DNA of 64,000 bases, from assembly GCF_016405965.1 (NCBI RefSeq), contig NZ_JAEFCD010000025.1:1-64000 (forward strand), in the 5' to 3' direction. Position 1 is the stretch's first letter; each line of letters opens with the position of its first letter. Source of the stretch: Alteromonas sp. IB21. GTDB taxonomy: Bacteria; Pseudomonadota; Gammaproteobacteria; Enterobacterales; Alteromonadaceae. A model generated the notes under the pieces. That model saw nothing but the letters and a program-made list of their open reading frames with translations, was not told where the DNA came from and searched no databases. A program made the position numbers and the translations under genes. Below are positions 55,787 through 64,000 of this stretch, in pieces.

Positions 55787-58159
55787 TTAACCGTGCTTTT
55801 CAGCAAGGTAGAGCCATGTCTCTACAACCGTGTCTGGGTTGAGTGATACCGAGTCGATACCTTCATCTACCAACCACGCCGCGAAATCTTCGTGATCAGA
55901 CGGGCCTTGACCACAAATACCTACGTACTTGCCACGTTTCTTCGCTGCTCGGATTGCCATTGAAAGTAATGCTTTTACTGCCTCATCACGTTCATCAAAC
56001 AAGTGAGCAATTAAGCCACTGTCCCGGTCTAATCCTAGCGTCAGCTGTGTTAAGTCGTTAGAGCCAATTGAGAAGCCATCAAAAATGTCTAGGAACTGAT
56101 CGGCAAGTAGCGCGTTCGATGGTAGTTCACACATCATAATAACGCGAAGACCATCTTCACCCTTCTTAAGTCCCTGCTCTTCTAGTAGCTCTATAACCCT
56201 ACGACCTTCTTCTAAAGTGCGAACAAACGGGATCATAATCTCAACGTTAGTTAAGCCCATTTTATTACGAACGCGCTTGATAGCCTCACACTCTAGTGCG
56301 AAACAATCGCGGAAGTCTTCAGAGATATAACGGCTTGCACCACGAAAGCCCAACATTGGGTTTTCTTCATCAGGCTCATACTGATAACCACCGACCAAGT
56401 TGAAATATTCGTTCGATTTAAAATCTGACATACGAACAATAACTTTTTCAGGTGAGAATGCAGCCCCAATCGTCGCAATACCTTCTACTAATTTCTCGAT
56501 ATAGTATTCCGTTGGCGACTCGTAGCCTGCGATCATGTCGTTAATTTCTTCTTTCAACTCTTCAGGTTGACTGTCGAAATTAAGTAGCGCTTTAGGGTGA
56601 ACACCAATCATTCGGTTAATAATGAATTCAAGGCGAGCAAGACCAACACCTGCGTTGGGTAAGCGAGCGAAATCAAACGCGCGGTCTGGATTACCCACAT
56701 TCATCATAACTTTAAGCGGTAGGTCTGGCATCGCGTCAATACGTGATGTCACAACATCAAACTCAAGCTCATCGCCATAAATAAAACCGGTATCACCTTC
56801 CGCGCAAGACACAGTTATTTTGTCACCGGTTTGAATGCTATCAGTCGCGTTACCGCAACCGACAACCGCAGGAATGCCTAGTTCACGCGCAATGATTGCC
56901 GCGTGACACGTACGGCCGCCACGGTTGGTTACAATGGCAGATGCCTTTTTCATGATAGGCTCCCAATCTGGGTCTGTCATGTCAGTAACCAATACATCAC
57001 CCGCTTGAATTTTGTCCATTTCTTCAATTGAGTCTAAGACTTTCGCGACGCCAGCACCTATCTTGTGACCAATTGCACGGCCTTCACACACGATGTTGCT
57101 TTGACCTTTCAGTTGGAAACGCTCTATGCTTTGCGAGTCTTCACGGCTACGTACCGTTTCAGGGCGAGCCTGAACAATGTAAAGTTTGCCGTCTGCGCCA
57201 TCTTTCGCCCATTCAATGTCCATAGGGCGCTTGTAGTGGTTTTCAATAATTTGTGCCTGCTTCGCTAGTTCCATTACTTCGTCGTCAGTCAATGAGAACG
57301 TTTTGCTATCAGCGGCATCAATATCAACGATAGACACTTGCTTACCATGTGCTTGATCGTCTGAGTACACCATTTTGGTAAGCTTGCTACCTAGGTTGCG
57401 ACGAACGATGGCCGGTAACCCCTTATCTAAGGTTGGCTTATGTACGTAGAATTCGTCAGGGTTAACCGCACCCTGCACCACCATTTCGCCTAGTCCAAAT
57501 GAGCTGGTAATAAATACTACGTCTTCAAAGCCAGACTCTGTATCAATGGTGAACATAACGCCTGACGACGCGATATCACTGCGCACCATACGCTGAATAC
57601 CCGCGGAGAGCGCTACGCCTTTGTGGTCGTAACCTTGGTGTACGCGGTAAGAAATGGCGCGGTCGTTGAAAAGTGATGCGAACACGTGCTTAATTGCCAC
57701 AAGCACAGCTTCATAACCTTTAACGTTGAGGAAAGTTTCTTGTTGGCCAGCGAACGACGCATCAGGCATATCTTCAGCAGTCGCAGATGAACGTACAGCA
57801 AATGATGCTTCTTCGCCTGCATCGCCTTGAAGGGTCACAAACGCCGTTTTGATCTCTTCTTCTAGTTTCCCTTGAAAAGGCGTGTCGATGATCCACTGGC
57901 GAATGTTCTTGCCCGCTTCAGACAGCGCATTCACATCGTCTACATCTAACGAGTCTAATACTTCATGGATCCTTGCTTCCAAGCCGCTTTGCTCTAGAAA
58001 CTCATTGAATGCTTCAGCGGTAGTTGCAAAGCCGCCCGGCACCTGCACTCCGGCGTTAGCCAGGTTTGAAATCATCTCGCCTAATGATGCATTTTTGCCG
58101 CCTACGCGACCCACATCATGCATGCCCAGTTCTTGATACCAAAGTACGTATTCTTGCAC
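55787..58159 (-). CDS. ppsA: Phosphoenolpyruvate synthase
   Basis: Makes PEP from pyruvate and ATP for gluconeogenesis. 790 residues: N-terminal ATP-grasp domain, central swivelling domain with phospho-His in [14 protein letters not shown], and C-terminal PEP/pyruvate barrel with [11 protein letters not shown] and [11 protein letters not shown] start with GGAGG eight bases upstream. Divergent from its regulator ppsR, as in E. coli. Confidence 0.98.
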   Translation of the reverse strand: MQEYVLWYQELGMHDVGRVGGKNASLGEMISNLANAGVQVPGGFATTAEAFNEFLEQSGLEARIHEVLDSLDVDDVNALSEAGKNIRQWIIDTPFQGKLEEEIKTAFVTLQGDAGEEASFAVRSSATAEDMPDASFAGQQETFLNVKGYEAVLVAIKHVFASLFNDRAISYRVHQGYDHKGVALSAGIQRMVRSDIASSGVMFTIDTESGFEDVVFITSSFGLGEMVVQGAVNPDEFYVHKPTLDKGLPAIVRRNLGSKLTKMVYSDDQAHGKQVSIVDIDAADSKTFSLTDDEVMELAKQAQIIENHYKRPMDIEWAKDGADGKLYIVQARPETVRSREDSQSIERFQLKGQSNIVCEGRAIGHKIGAGVAKVLDSIEEMDKIQAGDVLVTDMTDPDWEPIMKKASAIVTNRGGRTCHAAIIARELGIPAVVGCGNATDSIQTGDKITVSCAEGDTGFIYGDELEFDVVTSRIDAMPDLPLKVMMNVGNPDRAFDFARLPNAGVGLARLEFIINRMIGVHPKALLNFDSQPEELKEEINDMIAGYESPTEYYIEKLVEGIATIGAAFSPEKVIVRMSDFKSNEYFNLVGGYQYEPDEENPMLGFRGASRYISEDFRDCFALECEAIKRVRNKMGLTNVEIMIPFVRTLEEGRRVIELLEEQGLKKGEDGLRVIMMCELPSNALLADQFLDIFDGFSIGSNDLTQLTLGLDRDSGLIAHLFDERDEAVKALLSMAIRAAKKRGKYVGICGQGPSDHEDFAAWLVDEGIDSVSLNPDTVVETWLYLAEKHG

Positions 58160-58203
58160 AGCCCAAGCCTCCAGCTTTTTTATGTGTAGGGTATGAGGTA
58201 CGC

Positions 58204-58239
58204 TTCAGGTTTGTGCTTTTTATTACCTGAAACACATCA
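58204..58239 (-). promoter_or_regulatory. Inverted repeat and Cra-like site upstream of ppsA
   Basis: TTCAGGT (58204-58210) and ACCTGAA (58225-58231) form a 14-base-spaced inverted repeat 45-72 bases before ppsA. Overlapping it, TGAAACACATCA (58228-58239) matches nine of twelve positions of the Cra/FruR consensus TGAAACGATTCA. Cra activates ppsA in E. coli; whether it does here is inference. Confidence 0.35.
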
Positions 58240-58431
58240 AATTCTCGTCGATTGGTGGTGAATCCCACCGTTACCCATGTTCATTCAGTATGACGGCAAA
58301 TAGGTTGATATTTGTCGCCATTCACAAGAACCGTGTAGCTTTTCGACGAAATCATCTTAGAATGGGGGAATTCGGAATGTAAACCCTTTATTAATTTTGT
58401 AATTAAATTACACCAATGTTAAGGAATTGTT

Positions 58432-59244
58432 GTGCGCACAGCTTTTTATATATCAGATGGTACCGCCATTACAGCAGAGGTCTTCGGCCACGCCCTGCTT
58501 TCACTCTTCCCTGTTTCTTTTAATCACAACACCATCCCTTTCGTTGAAACTGAAGAACAAGCTCATAAAGTTTTGCAGCAAATTTCTGAAAGTTTTCAAG
58601 ACACCGGGGAAAGGCCGCTCGTTTTTTATACAATTGTGAATGTAGATGTACGCAAGATTATCTCTAAGTCTGTGGGTATTAACTATAATTTCCTCGACCA
58701 ATTTGTGGCTCCCCTCGAAAAAGTGTTGGGTGTACCTTCTAAACCTGAAAAGCATCGCACACACAGTATTCATGAAACCACCTACGACATCAGAATAGAA
58801 GCGGTAAACTACGCGCTGGCCAATGATGATGGCTCCAACCTAAAAGATTACGATGAAGCCGACATCATCCTTACTGGCGTTTCTCGGTCTGGAAAGACCC
58901 CAACGAGCCTTTATTTAGCCCTTCAATACGGAATAAAAGCAGCAAACTACCCGTTTACCGAAGAAGATATGGGCGACATGCTGAAACTCCCCCCTGCGTT
59001 ACGCCGGTTTAAGCACAAACTGTTTGGATTAACCATCGCGGCCGATAGGCTTCATCAAATACGTTCGGAGCGACGTGCAAACAGCAAATATGCGTCTTTA
59101 CCACAATGCCGAATGGAGCTTCGAGAAGTAGAAAACCTATATCGGAAAGAAAAAATCCCGTTTCTAAATAGCACTAAATATTCGATTGAAGAAATTTCGG
59201 CAAAGATATTGGCTGAAACGGGTCTTAAACGTCGTAAATATTAG
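58432..59244 (+). CDS. ppsR: PEP synthase regulatory kinase/pyrophosphorylase PpsR
   Basis: Bifunctional DUF299 protein that inactivates PEP synthase by ADP-dependent phosphorylation and reactivates it by Pi-dependent dephosphorylation. 270 residues, P-loop GVSRSGKTPTSLYLA near 150. GTG start with AAGGA six bases upstream. Divergent from its target ppsA. Confidence 0.96.
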   Translation: MRTAFYISDGTAITAEVFGHALLSLFPVSFNHNTIPFVETEEQAHKVLQQISESFQDTGERPLVFYTIVNVDVRKIISKSVGINYNFLDQFVAPLEKVLGVPSKPEKHRTHSIHETTYDIRIEAVNYALANDDGSNLKDYDEADIILTGVSRSGKTPTSLYLALQYGIKAANYPFTEEDMGDMLKLPPALRRFKHKLFGLTIAADRLHQIRSERRANSKYASLPQCRMELREVENLYRKEKIPFLNSTKYSIEEISAKILAETGLKRRKY

Positions 59245-59427
59245 GGCACGCATTGCCGGTTTTTTGTATCGTGCCTAACCAACTCACTTGTCAGCGTCAA
59301 CGCAAGGTAAGACATCGTCGGTACACATATTTCAAATTATGTTCGGCAAGCGACTAATTAACCGATAACTTTTTGATAAAAGTGTTACTGTATAACGTCA
59401 TGAAGTCTTTAAGTTTGAGAAACACAT

Positions 59428-59892
59428 ATGTTTACTGATGAAATGGTTCACACTGCACTTTCTACTTGGTGCGATAACGTAGTTAAAGTAGGAAAAGTAC
59501 ACAAGGAAGGTGGAGATGTTGAGGCTTTTTCGCTTCAAGTGCTATCGGATAACTATGATTATGACAATGGCAAAGTGTTGTTTAAACCGACACTAACGTT
59601 CGGCCAGCAAACTTTTCGCCCTACCAAAGAAGGGGCTTTATCTTATTTCGTAGGTGGCAATAGTGATTACCCTAACGACAGTGGCTTTAAGTTAAAACCT
59701 TGGGTGAAAGTATGGTACAGCAAAGAAGATTTTATTCTTCACGGTGACCTTGCGATTGTTCAATGCAATGTTCACTTTATCGGAGAAGATGACAGCCACA
59801 TTTTTGTAAACAAGAGCTTTGTTTTTAAACAGTGCGACGACGGTAAGATAAGAATTATTCTTCACCAATCTTCTTTACCGTTTCAGCCATAG
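59428..59892 (+). CDS. NTF2/SnoaL-like protein, function unknown
   Basis: 154 residues, soluble, no signal peptide. The pattern of an N-terminal helix (MVHTALSTWCDNVVKVGK), then curved strands with KVLFKPTLTFGQQTFRP, GALSYFVGGN and a final FVNKSFVFKQCDDGKIRIILHQS resembles the SnoaL/NTF2 cone fold. Related Vibrio proteins are sometimes labelled phosphoribosyl-AMP cyclohydrolase, but I see none of its cysteine/His motifs. Single gene. Confidence 0.75.
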   Translation: MFTDEMVHTALSTWCDNVVKVGKVHKEGGDVEAFSLQVLSDNYDYDNGKVLFKPTLTFGQQTFRPTKEGALSYFVGGNSDYPNDSGFKLKPWVKVWYSKEDFILHGDLAIVQCNVHFIGEDDSHIFVNKSFVFKQCDDGKIRIILHQSSLPFQP

Positions 59893-59950
59893 TTCGACTT
59901 TAAGCGCTATGGGTAATAGCCTAGATTACCGTTGCTTGATAAAAATCGTT

Positions 59951-60015
59951 TAGCCGGCACTTATAAAAGATGGGTCAGGTTCGTAAAACACGACCCATTC
60001 TCTTCTTGCCGGCTA
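59951..60015. repeat. Nested inverted repeats between convergent genes
   Basis: Outer arms TAGCCGGCA (59951-59959) and TGCCGGCTA (60007-60015) enclose inner arms ATGGGTC (59970-59976) and GACCCAT (59992-59998). The whole could fold into one long imperfect stem. It lies between the 3' ends of the NTF2-like and sulfotransferase genes and may act as a two-way terminator. Confidence 0.7.
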
Positions 60016-60057
60016 ATTCAGCTAACCAAGTGAACAGCGTGCTCGCCACTCAGATTA

Positions 60058-62028
60058 TTAACTAACGTTGAACATATCCTTTAGTTCGCTCAAATTAGAT
60101 TCAAAGGGTTCCCACTGTCCCATTCCCGTTTTGTAAATAGGCTGACGGACCTGCTCAGAACTCGGTGTTTTTATTACGCGCTTGGTTTTATGAAATGCTA
60201 AGCACGCTTCTTCAAACTCTAGGCCACAAAAGTCTAATAGACGTCTAACCTGCCCTTCTAAATCATCTAACACATCTTCATGTTGTACTGTCAGAATTTC
60301 GCCTGGCAACACTTTATTCCAGTGGTCCATTAGCTTTTCATAGGCTTTATAATACCGGCCAATATCAGTCAGGGAGTAGCTAAATTCTTGCCCATCACCA
60401 AACAACTGTTTAAAGCCGCTAAAACAGCAGTCCATTGGGTTTCTTCGCGCGTCGATAATTTTAGCGTTGGGCAGGATCTTTTTAATAAGCCCAATATGAA
60501 TGAAATTGTTAGGCATTTTATCAATAAAGAACGGCGCGCCTTGTCGATAGGCTTGGGTCTGCTGAATATATTGCTCACCGAGTTTTACCAGCGTATCTTC
60601 AGACAATGCTGACACGTTTAACGGGTAAGGCGTAGACTGATGGCTGATTGACGACGCGATTCCTAATACATCGTGCAGTTCCATAGTGCCGTCGACTTGA
60701 GAATGCGACGCTAAAATTTGCTCAAGGAGTGTTGAACCAGCACGAGGAAGACCAACAATAAAAATAGGATCGGGCGCTTGGCAGCCTTTTGGTTTGTGGA
60801 AGCTTTCCTTAGTAAAAGCCTGCTGCTGAGCCTGTAATGCCTTCTCTGTTTTAACTATATCGAACTGTAGCGTACGCTTTTTAAGTTTATTGCCGCGCTC
60901 ATAGTACTCAAACGCGCGGGTGGCGTTCGCACTGTCTTCAAACCCCTTTCCTAAAGCAAAGCAAATATGAACTTCATCATCCAATTTTGTCGCTTCAGAA
61001 TCTACCAACGAGACCATTTTCCTTAGTAATTCATCACTAAAACGATAGGTCTTCGTATTGGCTAGGCTCCAATACGCATCGCCAAAGTCCTTTTGAAATA
61101 AAATGGCTTTCTCATAAGCCTTTATCGCATCGCCAATATCACCTTTAGCTTTTAGGGCATGTCCTTGTGCCACCCAAACTGCCGGCCTATCTTCGTTCTC
61201 TCTAAGAAGCCCTTGATAGATGTCAATTGCCTGCTCTAGTTCGCCAACACCAACGAGTGCATGAGCCAAGCCTACTTTCACGGTGAAGTTATCAGGTGCG
61301 TATTTCAGTCGCTGTTTCGCAACGGCTGCGGCATCAGGGAACTTTCCAAGCTTAGACAAAAGGCTTTGGTAGGCAGCGGCAGCTCTATCATTTTCTGGGT
61401 ATAGCGTTACACAGCTTTCTAATAAAAATTCAGCGTCGCTATAAACTTTTAATTGAATACCAATTTCAGCAAGCAACATCATTGCTTCTGGATGATGCTC
61501 ATGACCGGCTAGAAATTGTCGACACACTTGTTCGGCTTTGTGCAATTGCCCTTCGTGCATTAAATCTGTAGCGCCTAGTAACGGCTTGGGTAACGATGTG
61601 AGAAATGCAATTTGCTGCTGACAAAGCGCGAGCGCTTGTGGTTGATTATCTGCCTTGTACACTTTTTCAAGCTGGAGCCAGGCAGTTAATAAAGCAGGGT
61701 TAAATCGTGTAGCCTGATAAAAACTATGGGCAGCCTTTTTGCTGTCAGAGGCTAAATAGCAATAGCCCAGCTCTTGATAAGCGCGAGCATAATTGGGAAC
61801 GTAAGCAATCAGTTCATTTAACGTTTCGATGGCGCTGTTTACATCAGCCCATAGACGGTATGCCACGGCTTTTAAATAAAGCACCTCTTTAAGGGTGTTT
61901 TGGCTTACCCCCAACTGTTCTTTAGCGCGTAGTAGTATGTCATTGCACCCAGAAATGACGGCCTGATGCTGTGATTGCATAAGCCACTGCTTTAACTGCT
62001 GTATTTCTTTTTGTTCTTCTAGTGTCAT
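60058..62028 (-). CDS. TPR-repeat sulfotransferase family protein
   Basis: 656 residues, no signal peptide. Residues about 1-390 contain ten or so TPR-like helical pairs (for example ARAYQELGYCYLASDSKKAAHSF). A sulfotransferase domain follows, with the PAPS phosphosulfate loop GLPRAGSTLLEQILASH near 424-440 and the 3'-phosphate region around RRNPMDCCFSGFK. It probably sulfates a protein or saccharide, with TPRs holding a partner. It lies downstream of a TonB-dependent receptor on the same strand. Confidence 0.9.
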   Translation of the reverse strand: MTLEEQKEIQQLKQWLMQSQHQAVISGCNDILLRAKEQLGVSQNTLKEVLYLKAVAYRLWADVNSAIETLNELIAYVPNYARAYQELGYCYLASDSKKAAHSFYQATRFNPALLTAWLQLEKVYKADNQPQALALCQQQIAFLTSLPKPLLGATDLMHEGQLHKAEQVCRQFLAGHEHHPEAMMLLAEIGIQLKVYSDAEFLLESCVTLYPENDRAAAAYQSLLSKLGKFPDAAAVAKQRLKYAPDNFTVKVGLAHALVGVGELEQAIDIYQGLLRENEDRPAVWVAQGHALKAKGDIGDAIKAYEKAILFQKDFGDAYWSLANTKTYRFSDELLRKMVSLVDSEATKLDDEVHICFALGKGFEDSANATRAFEYYERGNKLKKRTLQFDIVKTEKALQAQQQAFTKESFHKPKGCQAPDPIFIVGLPRAGSTLLEQILASHSQVDGTMELHDVLGIASSISHQSTPYPLNVSALSEDTLVKLGEQYIQQTQAYRQGAPFFIDKMPNNFIHIGLIKKILPNAKIIDARRNPMDCCFSGFKQLFGDGQEFSYSLTDIGRYYKAYEKLMDHWNKVLPGEILTVQHEDVLDDLEGQVRRLLDFCGLEFEEACLAFHKTKRVIKTPSSEQVRQPIYKTGMGQWEPFESNLSELKDMFNVS

Positions 62029-62064
62029 TAAAAACGCCTGCTTTAAATTCAGCGTAAAATAAAA

Positions 62065-62093
62065 AACGGCGAACTCAGAGAGTTAGCCGTTTT
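62065..62093 (-). terminator. Terminator after the TonB receptor
   Basis: AACGGC-GAACTC and GAGTT-A-GCCGTT pair with one bulge; on the minus strand a T-rich run follows. It separates the receptor from the sulfotransferase. Confidence 0.7.
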
Positions 62094-62200
62094 AAACTTG
62101 AGGCCGTGCAGCTTTCAAATGATAAAAACACGGAAAGCGCATTGCCTCATAACGTTATACGCTAATCGTACATGACCAATCTAGCTATACTAACTTAGCC

Positions 62201-64000
62201 TTAATAGTAATCGTATGAAAAACGAAGACCAATAGTACGAGGCCTATTTGTTACTACCTTCGGCGTAAATTGCTGGGTATCAATATTTAAAATAGCACGC
62301 TCATCAAATACATTATCAATGTAGAGCTCGGCTTTCCAAACGTCATTTGTTACACCAACAGCAAGATTGGTTAAAATATACGACTCTTGCACGTAACGGC
62401 CGCCGCGGAACGTTTCACCATTTGAGTCGGCATACGTTACCCCTTCGAACACGCCAGCCTCTTGTTCAATCTTAAGACCTGAGCCTGTGCCATAAATAAG
62501 GGACGTTGCATCCTCCATTACGTAGGCATCCATAACCATGCCTGCCAACCGGTCGCCGGTATAGCTTACAGATCCATTAACATACCCACGCTTATCACCT
62601 TCTAGTTCAAAGAAATAACGCGCGTTGATGTTTCCAGAGAAATCCGCTGAGTATGGCAGCTTCGAACCTACACCTGCCGCAATACCCTCAAGCTCCGAGT
62701 TTACGCGAGTAAGTTCAGTATCTAACACACTAAATGCAGCATTAATGATTAGGTCGTCAGTGGCAAGCCACGTCATGTCAGCATCAATACCTTTAATCTC
62801 TGCATCACCCACATTATCAGTGAATACCAAGAATGAAATATTTGTAGGGTCGAAGCGCGACGTTTGCAGCTCTTCAATTTCAGAATAATAGGCCGTAGCG
62901 TTTACACGGAATTGGCCATCAAAAAAGTCACCTTTAAGACCCAATTCATAGTTATCCAGCGTATCCGTTGTGGAATATACAGGAATACGGAAGTTTTCGA
63001 ATTTACCAGACTGGTTATTTGACAGACCACCACCAACGCGGTTAGTAACTGGTGGTCGGAATCCTTCTGAATAATTAGCAAACAATAAGATGTCTTTGTT
63101 AACCTTCCAGTCTAGCGAGAACTTAAAGATTGTGTCGTCAACGGTTAACACGCCGTTATCGTCAAGCAAATCTACCTCTAACTGCCCACTTTGAATAGCG
63201 GCGGCAACAGCTTTAGGGTCTAGACCAACGGCTGCAAGCTCATCGGGGTCTTGCGTACCAAATGCACGAATACGTCGCGTTACGTCAACAGTTGACGTTG
63301 AGCCTACGTAGATATCATCAATTTCATACCAACGGGCACCAATACTTGCAGTAACCGTGTCGGTAATATCGTATTCCAGCTGACCAAATACAGCGATTTG
63401 TTCAATGGTATGCGTAATATCGTTGATAAAGCTTACTTCAGAAGGGAAAGGGCCACCATCGCTGTTAATGCCTTCATTACCTACTAGGGTACGTTGAAGG
63501 TTATCAAAGCCAAATGTCGTCATTTCAGTGTTGGCAATCTTGAACTGACCTACTGTTGCTACCTCTTGTTCGTCATAAAACAATCCGGCAGTTACTCGCC
63601 ATGGCGTATCCATGGTGGTGTTGAAACGTATCTCATGGGTATTACGGGTAGAAGACGTGTCTTCTTTATAGTATTTGGTTGGATCTAAACAGCGCTCATC
63701 AGCTGTGTTATCAGGCGTATCGTAGTGGTTACACACGTAATACGCAGAAAATAAACCGCCGTTTGTATACCCTGTGTAGTCTGCTAGCGTATCAATTTCA
63801 CGGTCTAAGTAGCCACCGGTATATACAACGTTCAGCTTTTCTAAGCGTCCTTCAAGCGTCCACGTAGTTAAACCAAATTCGTCTTTGTTCTCTTCTTGTT
63901 GGAAACGTAGAGCAGAACTTTCACCTTCAAGTGTGGGGTCGTACGCAAATACACCCTCTGTATCTAACGTTTGCTGGGTGTGCTGTACAAGCAAGTCCCA
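62201..64000 (-). CDS. TonB-dependent receptor, N-terminus beyond window
   Basis: At least 599 residues of the beta barrel. Alternating amphipathic strands, WKVNKDILLFANYSEGFRPP, YELGLKGDFFDGQFRVNATAYYSEI split near 350-375, and a terminal aromatic (SYDYY) are typical. The open frame continues off the right edge (residues WD precede the first start-like codon), so the plug and TonB box are outside. Substrate unknown. Large barrel receptors are plentiful in Alteromonadales. Confidence 0.93.
   Translation of the reverse strand, partial: WDLLVQHTQQTLDTEGVFAYDPTLEGESSALRFQQEENKDEFGLTTWTLEGRLEKLNVVYTGGYLDREIDTLADYTGYTNGGLFSAYYVCNHYDTPDNTADERCLDPTKYYKEDTSSTRNTHEIRFNTTMDTPWRVTAGLFYDEQEVATVGQFKIANTEMTTFGFDNLQRTLVGNEGINSDGGPFPSEVSFINDITHTIEQIAVFGQLEYDITDTVTASIGARWYEIDDIYVGSTSTVDVTRRIRAFGTQDPDELAAVGLDPKAVAAAIQSGQLEVDLLDDNGVLTVDDTIFKFSLDWKVNKDILLFANYSEGFRPPVTNRVGGGLSNNQSGKFENFRIPVYSTTDTLDNYELGLKGDFFDGQFRVNATAYYSEIEELQTSRFDPTNISFLVFTDNVGDAEIKGIDADMTWLATDDLIINAAFSVLDTELTRVNSELEGIAAGVGSKLPYSADFSGNINARYFFELEGDKRGYVNGSVSYTGDRLAGMVMDAYVMEDATSLIYGTGSGLKIEQEAGVFEGVTYADSNGETFRGGRYVQESYILTNLAVGVTNDVWKAELYIDNVFDERAILNIDTQQFTPKVVTNRPRTIGLRFSYDYY

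Noticed and set aside
59245..59275. GGCACG/CGTGCC hairpin after ppsR as terminator
   Set aside because: Six-base arms with a 19-base loop; the T run is inside the loop, not after the stem.

Overview
The window looks like core chromosome of a marine gammaproteobacterium of the Alteromonadales, probably Alteromonas or a close relative. The clues are protein sequences close to Escherichia coli and Vibrio orthologues (FtsH, LeuS, ClpA, TrxB), several E. coli-like gene neighbourhoods, a monomeric NADP-isocitrate dehydrogenase, a bacterial arginyl/leucyl transferase (Bpt), UPF0208, DUF2797 and DUF4826 proteins, and a large TonB-dependent receptor. Base composition looks moderate (not computed). I see no prophage, transposase, CRISPR array or integron.

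Layout. (1) 166-6595, minus strand: rlmE, ftsH, folP, glmM, tpiA, secG and tRNA-Leu(GAG), with yhbY divergent at 6691. (2) 7098-13079, accessory: an HSD10-like dehydrogenase, an RsbQ-like hydrolase translationally coupled to a PAS-GGDEF diguanylate cyclase, a Lon-like protease and an exported SRPBCC protein. (3) 13359-26755, plus strand: leuS-lptE-holA-nadD-rsfS-rlmH-mrdA-rodA-rlpA-dacA-ybeD-lipB-lipA, in E. coli order but without mltB. It covers translation, LPS transport, replication, NAD synthesis, cell elongation and lipoate synthesis. (4) 27041-33721: ansA, DUF2797, ydjA-like nitroreductase, DoxX, sppA, an sprT whose 5' end looks frameshifted, and yfbV. (5) 34386-40303: trxB-aat-bpt-infA and clpA-clpS-cspD, which places all the N-degron functions together. 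(6) 40888-50520: monomeric icd, rluE, mnmA, hflD, purB, a degenerate class III cyclase-like protein, roxA and a GNAT. This matches the E. coli icd-rluE-nudJ-mnmA-hflD-purB-phoPQ-roxA order, with nudJ missing and phoPQ replaced. (7) 50569-64000, more accessory: DUF4826, a PGPGW membrane protein, a two-subunit IorAB-type molybdenum hydroxylase, a candidate 49-residue protein, ppsA/ppsR, an NTF2-like protein, a TPR-sulfotransferase, and a TonB-dependent receptor cut by the right edge.

The most noteworthy items are the hydrolase/PAS/GGDEF sensing pair, the cyclase-like protein lacking its transition-state arginine, the sprT frame break, three sub-60-residue ORFs, the TPR-sulfotransferase beside a TonB receptor, and several long inverted repeats without a known role. 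Most of the window is ordinary housekeeping DNA. All calls come from reading the sequence; no database search was run.
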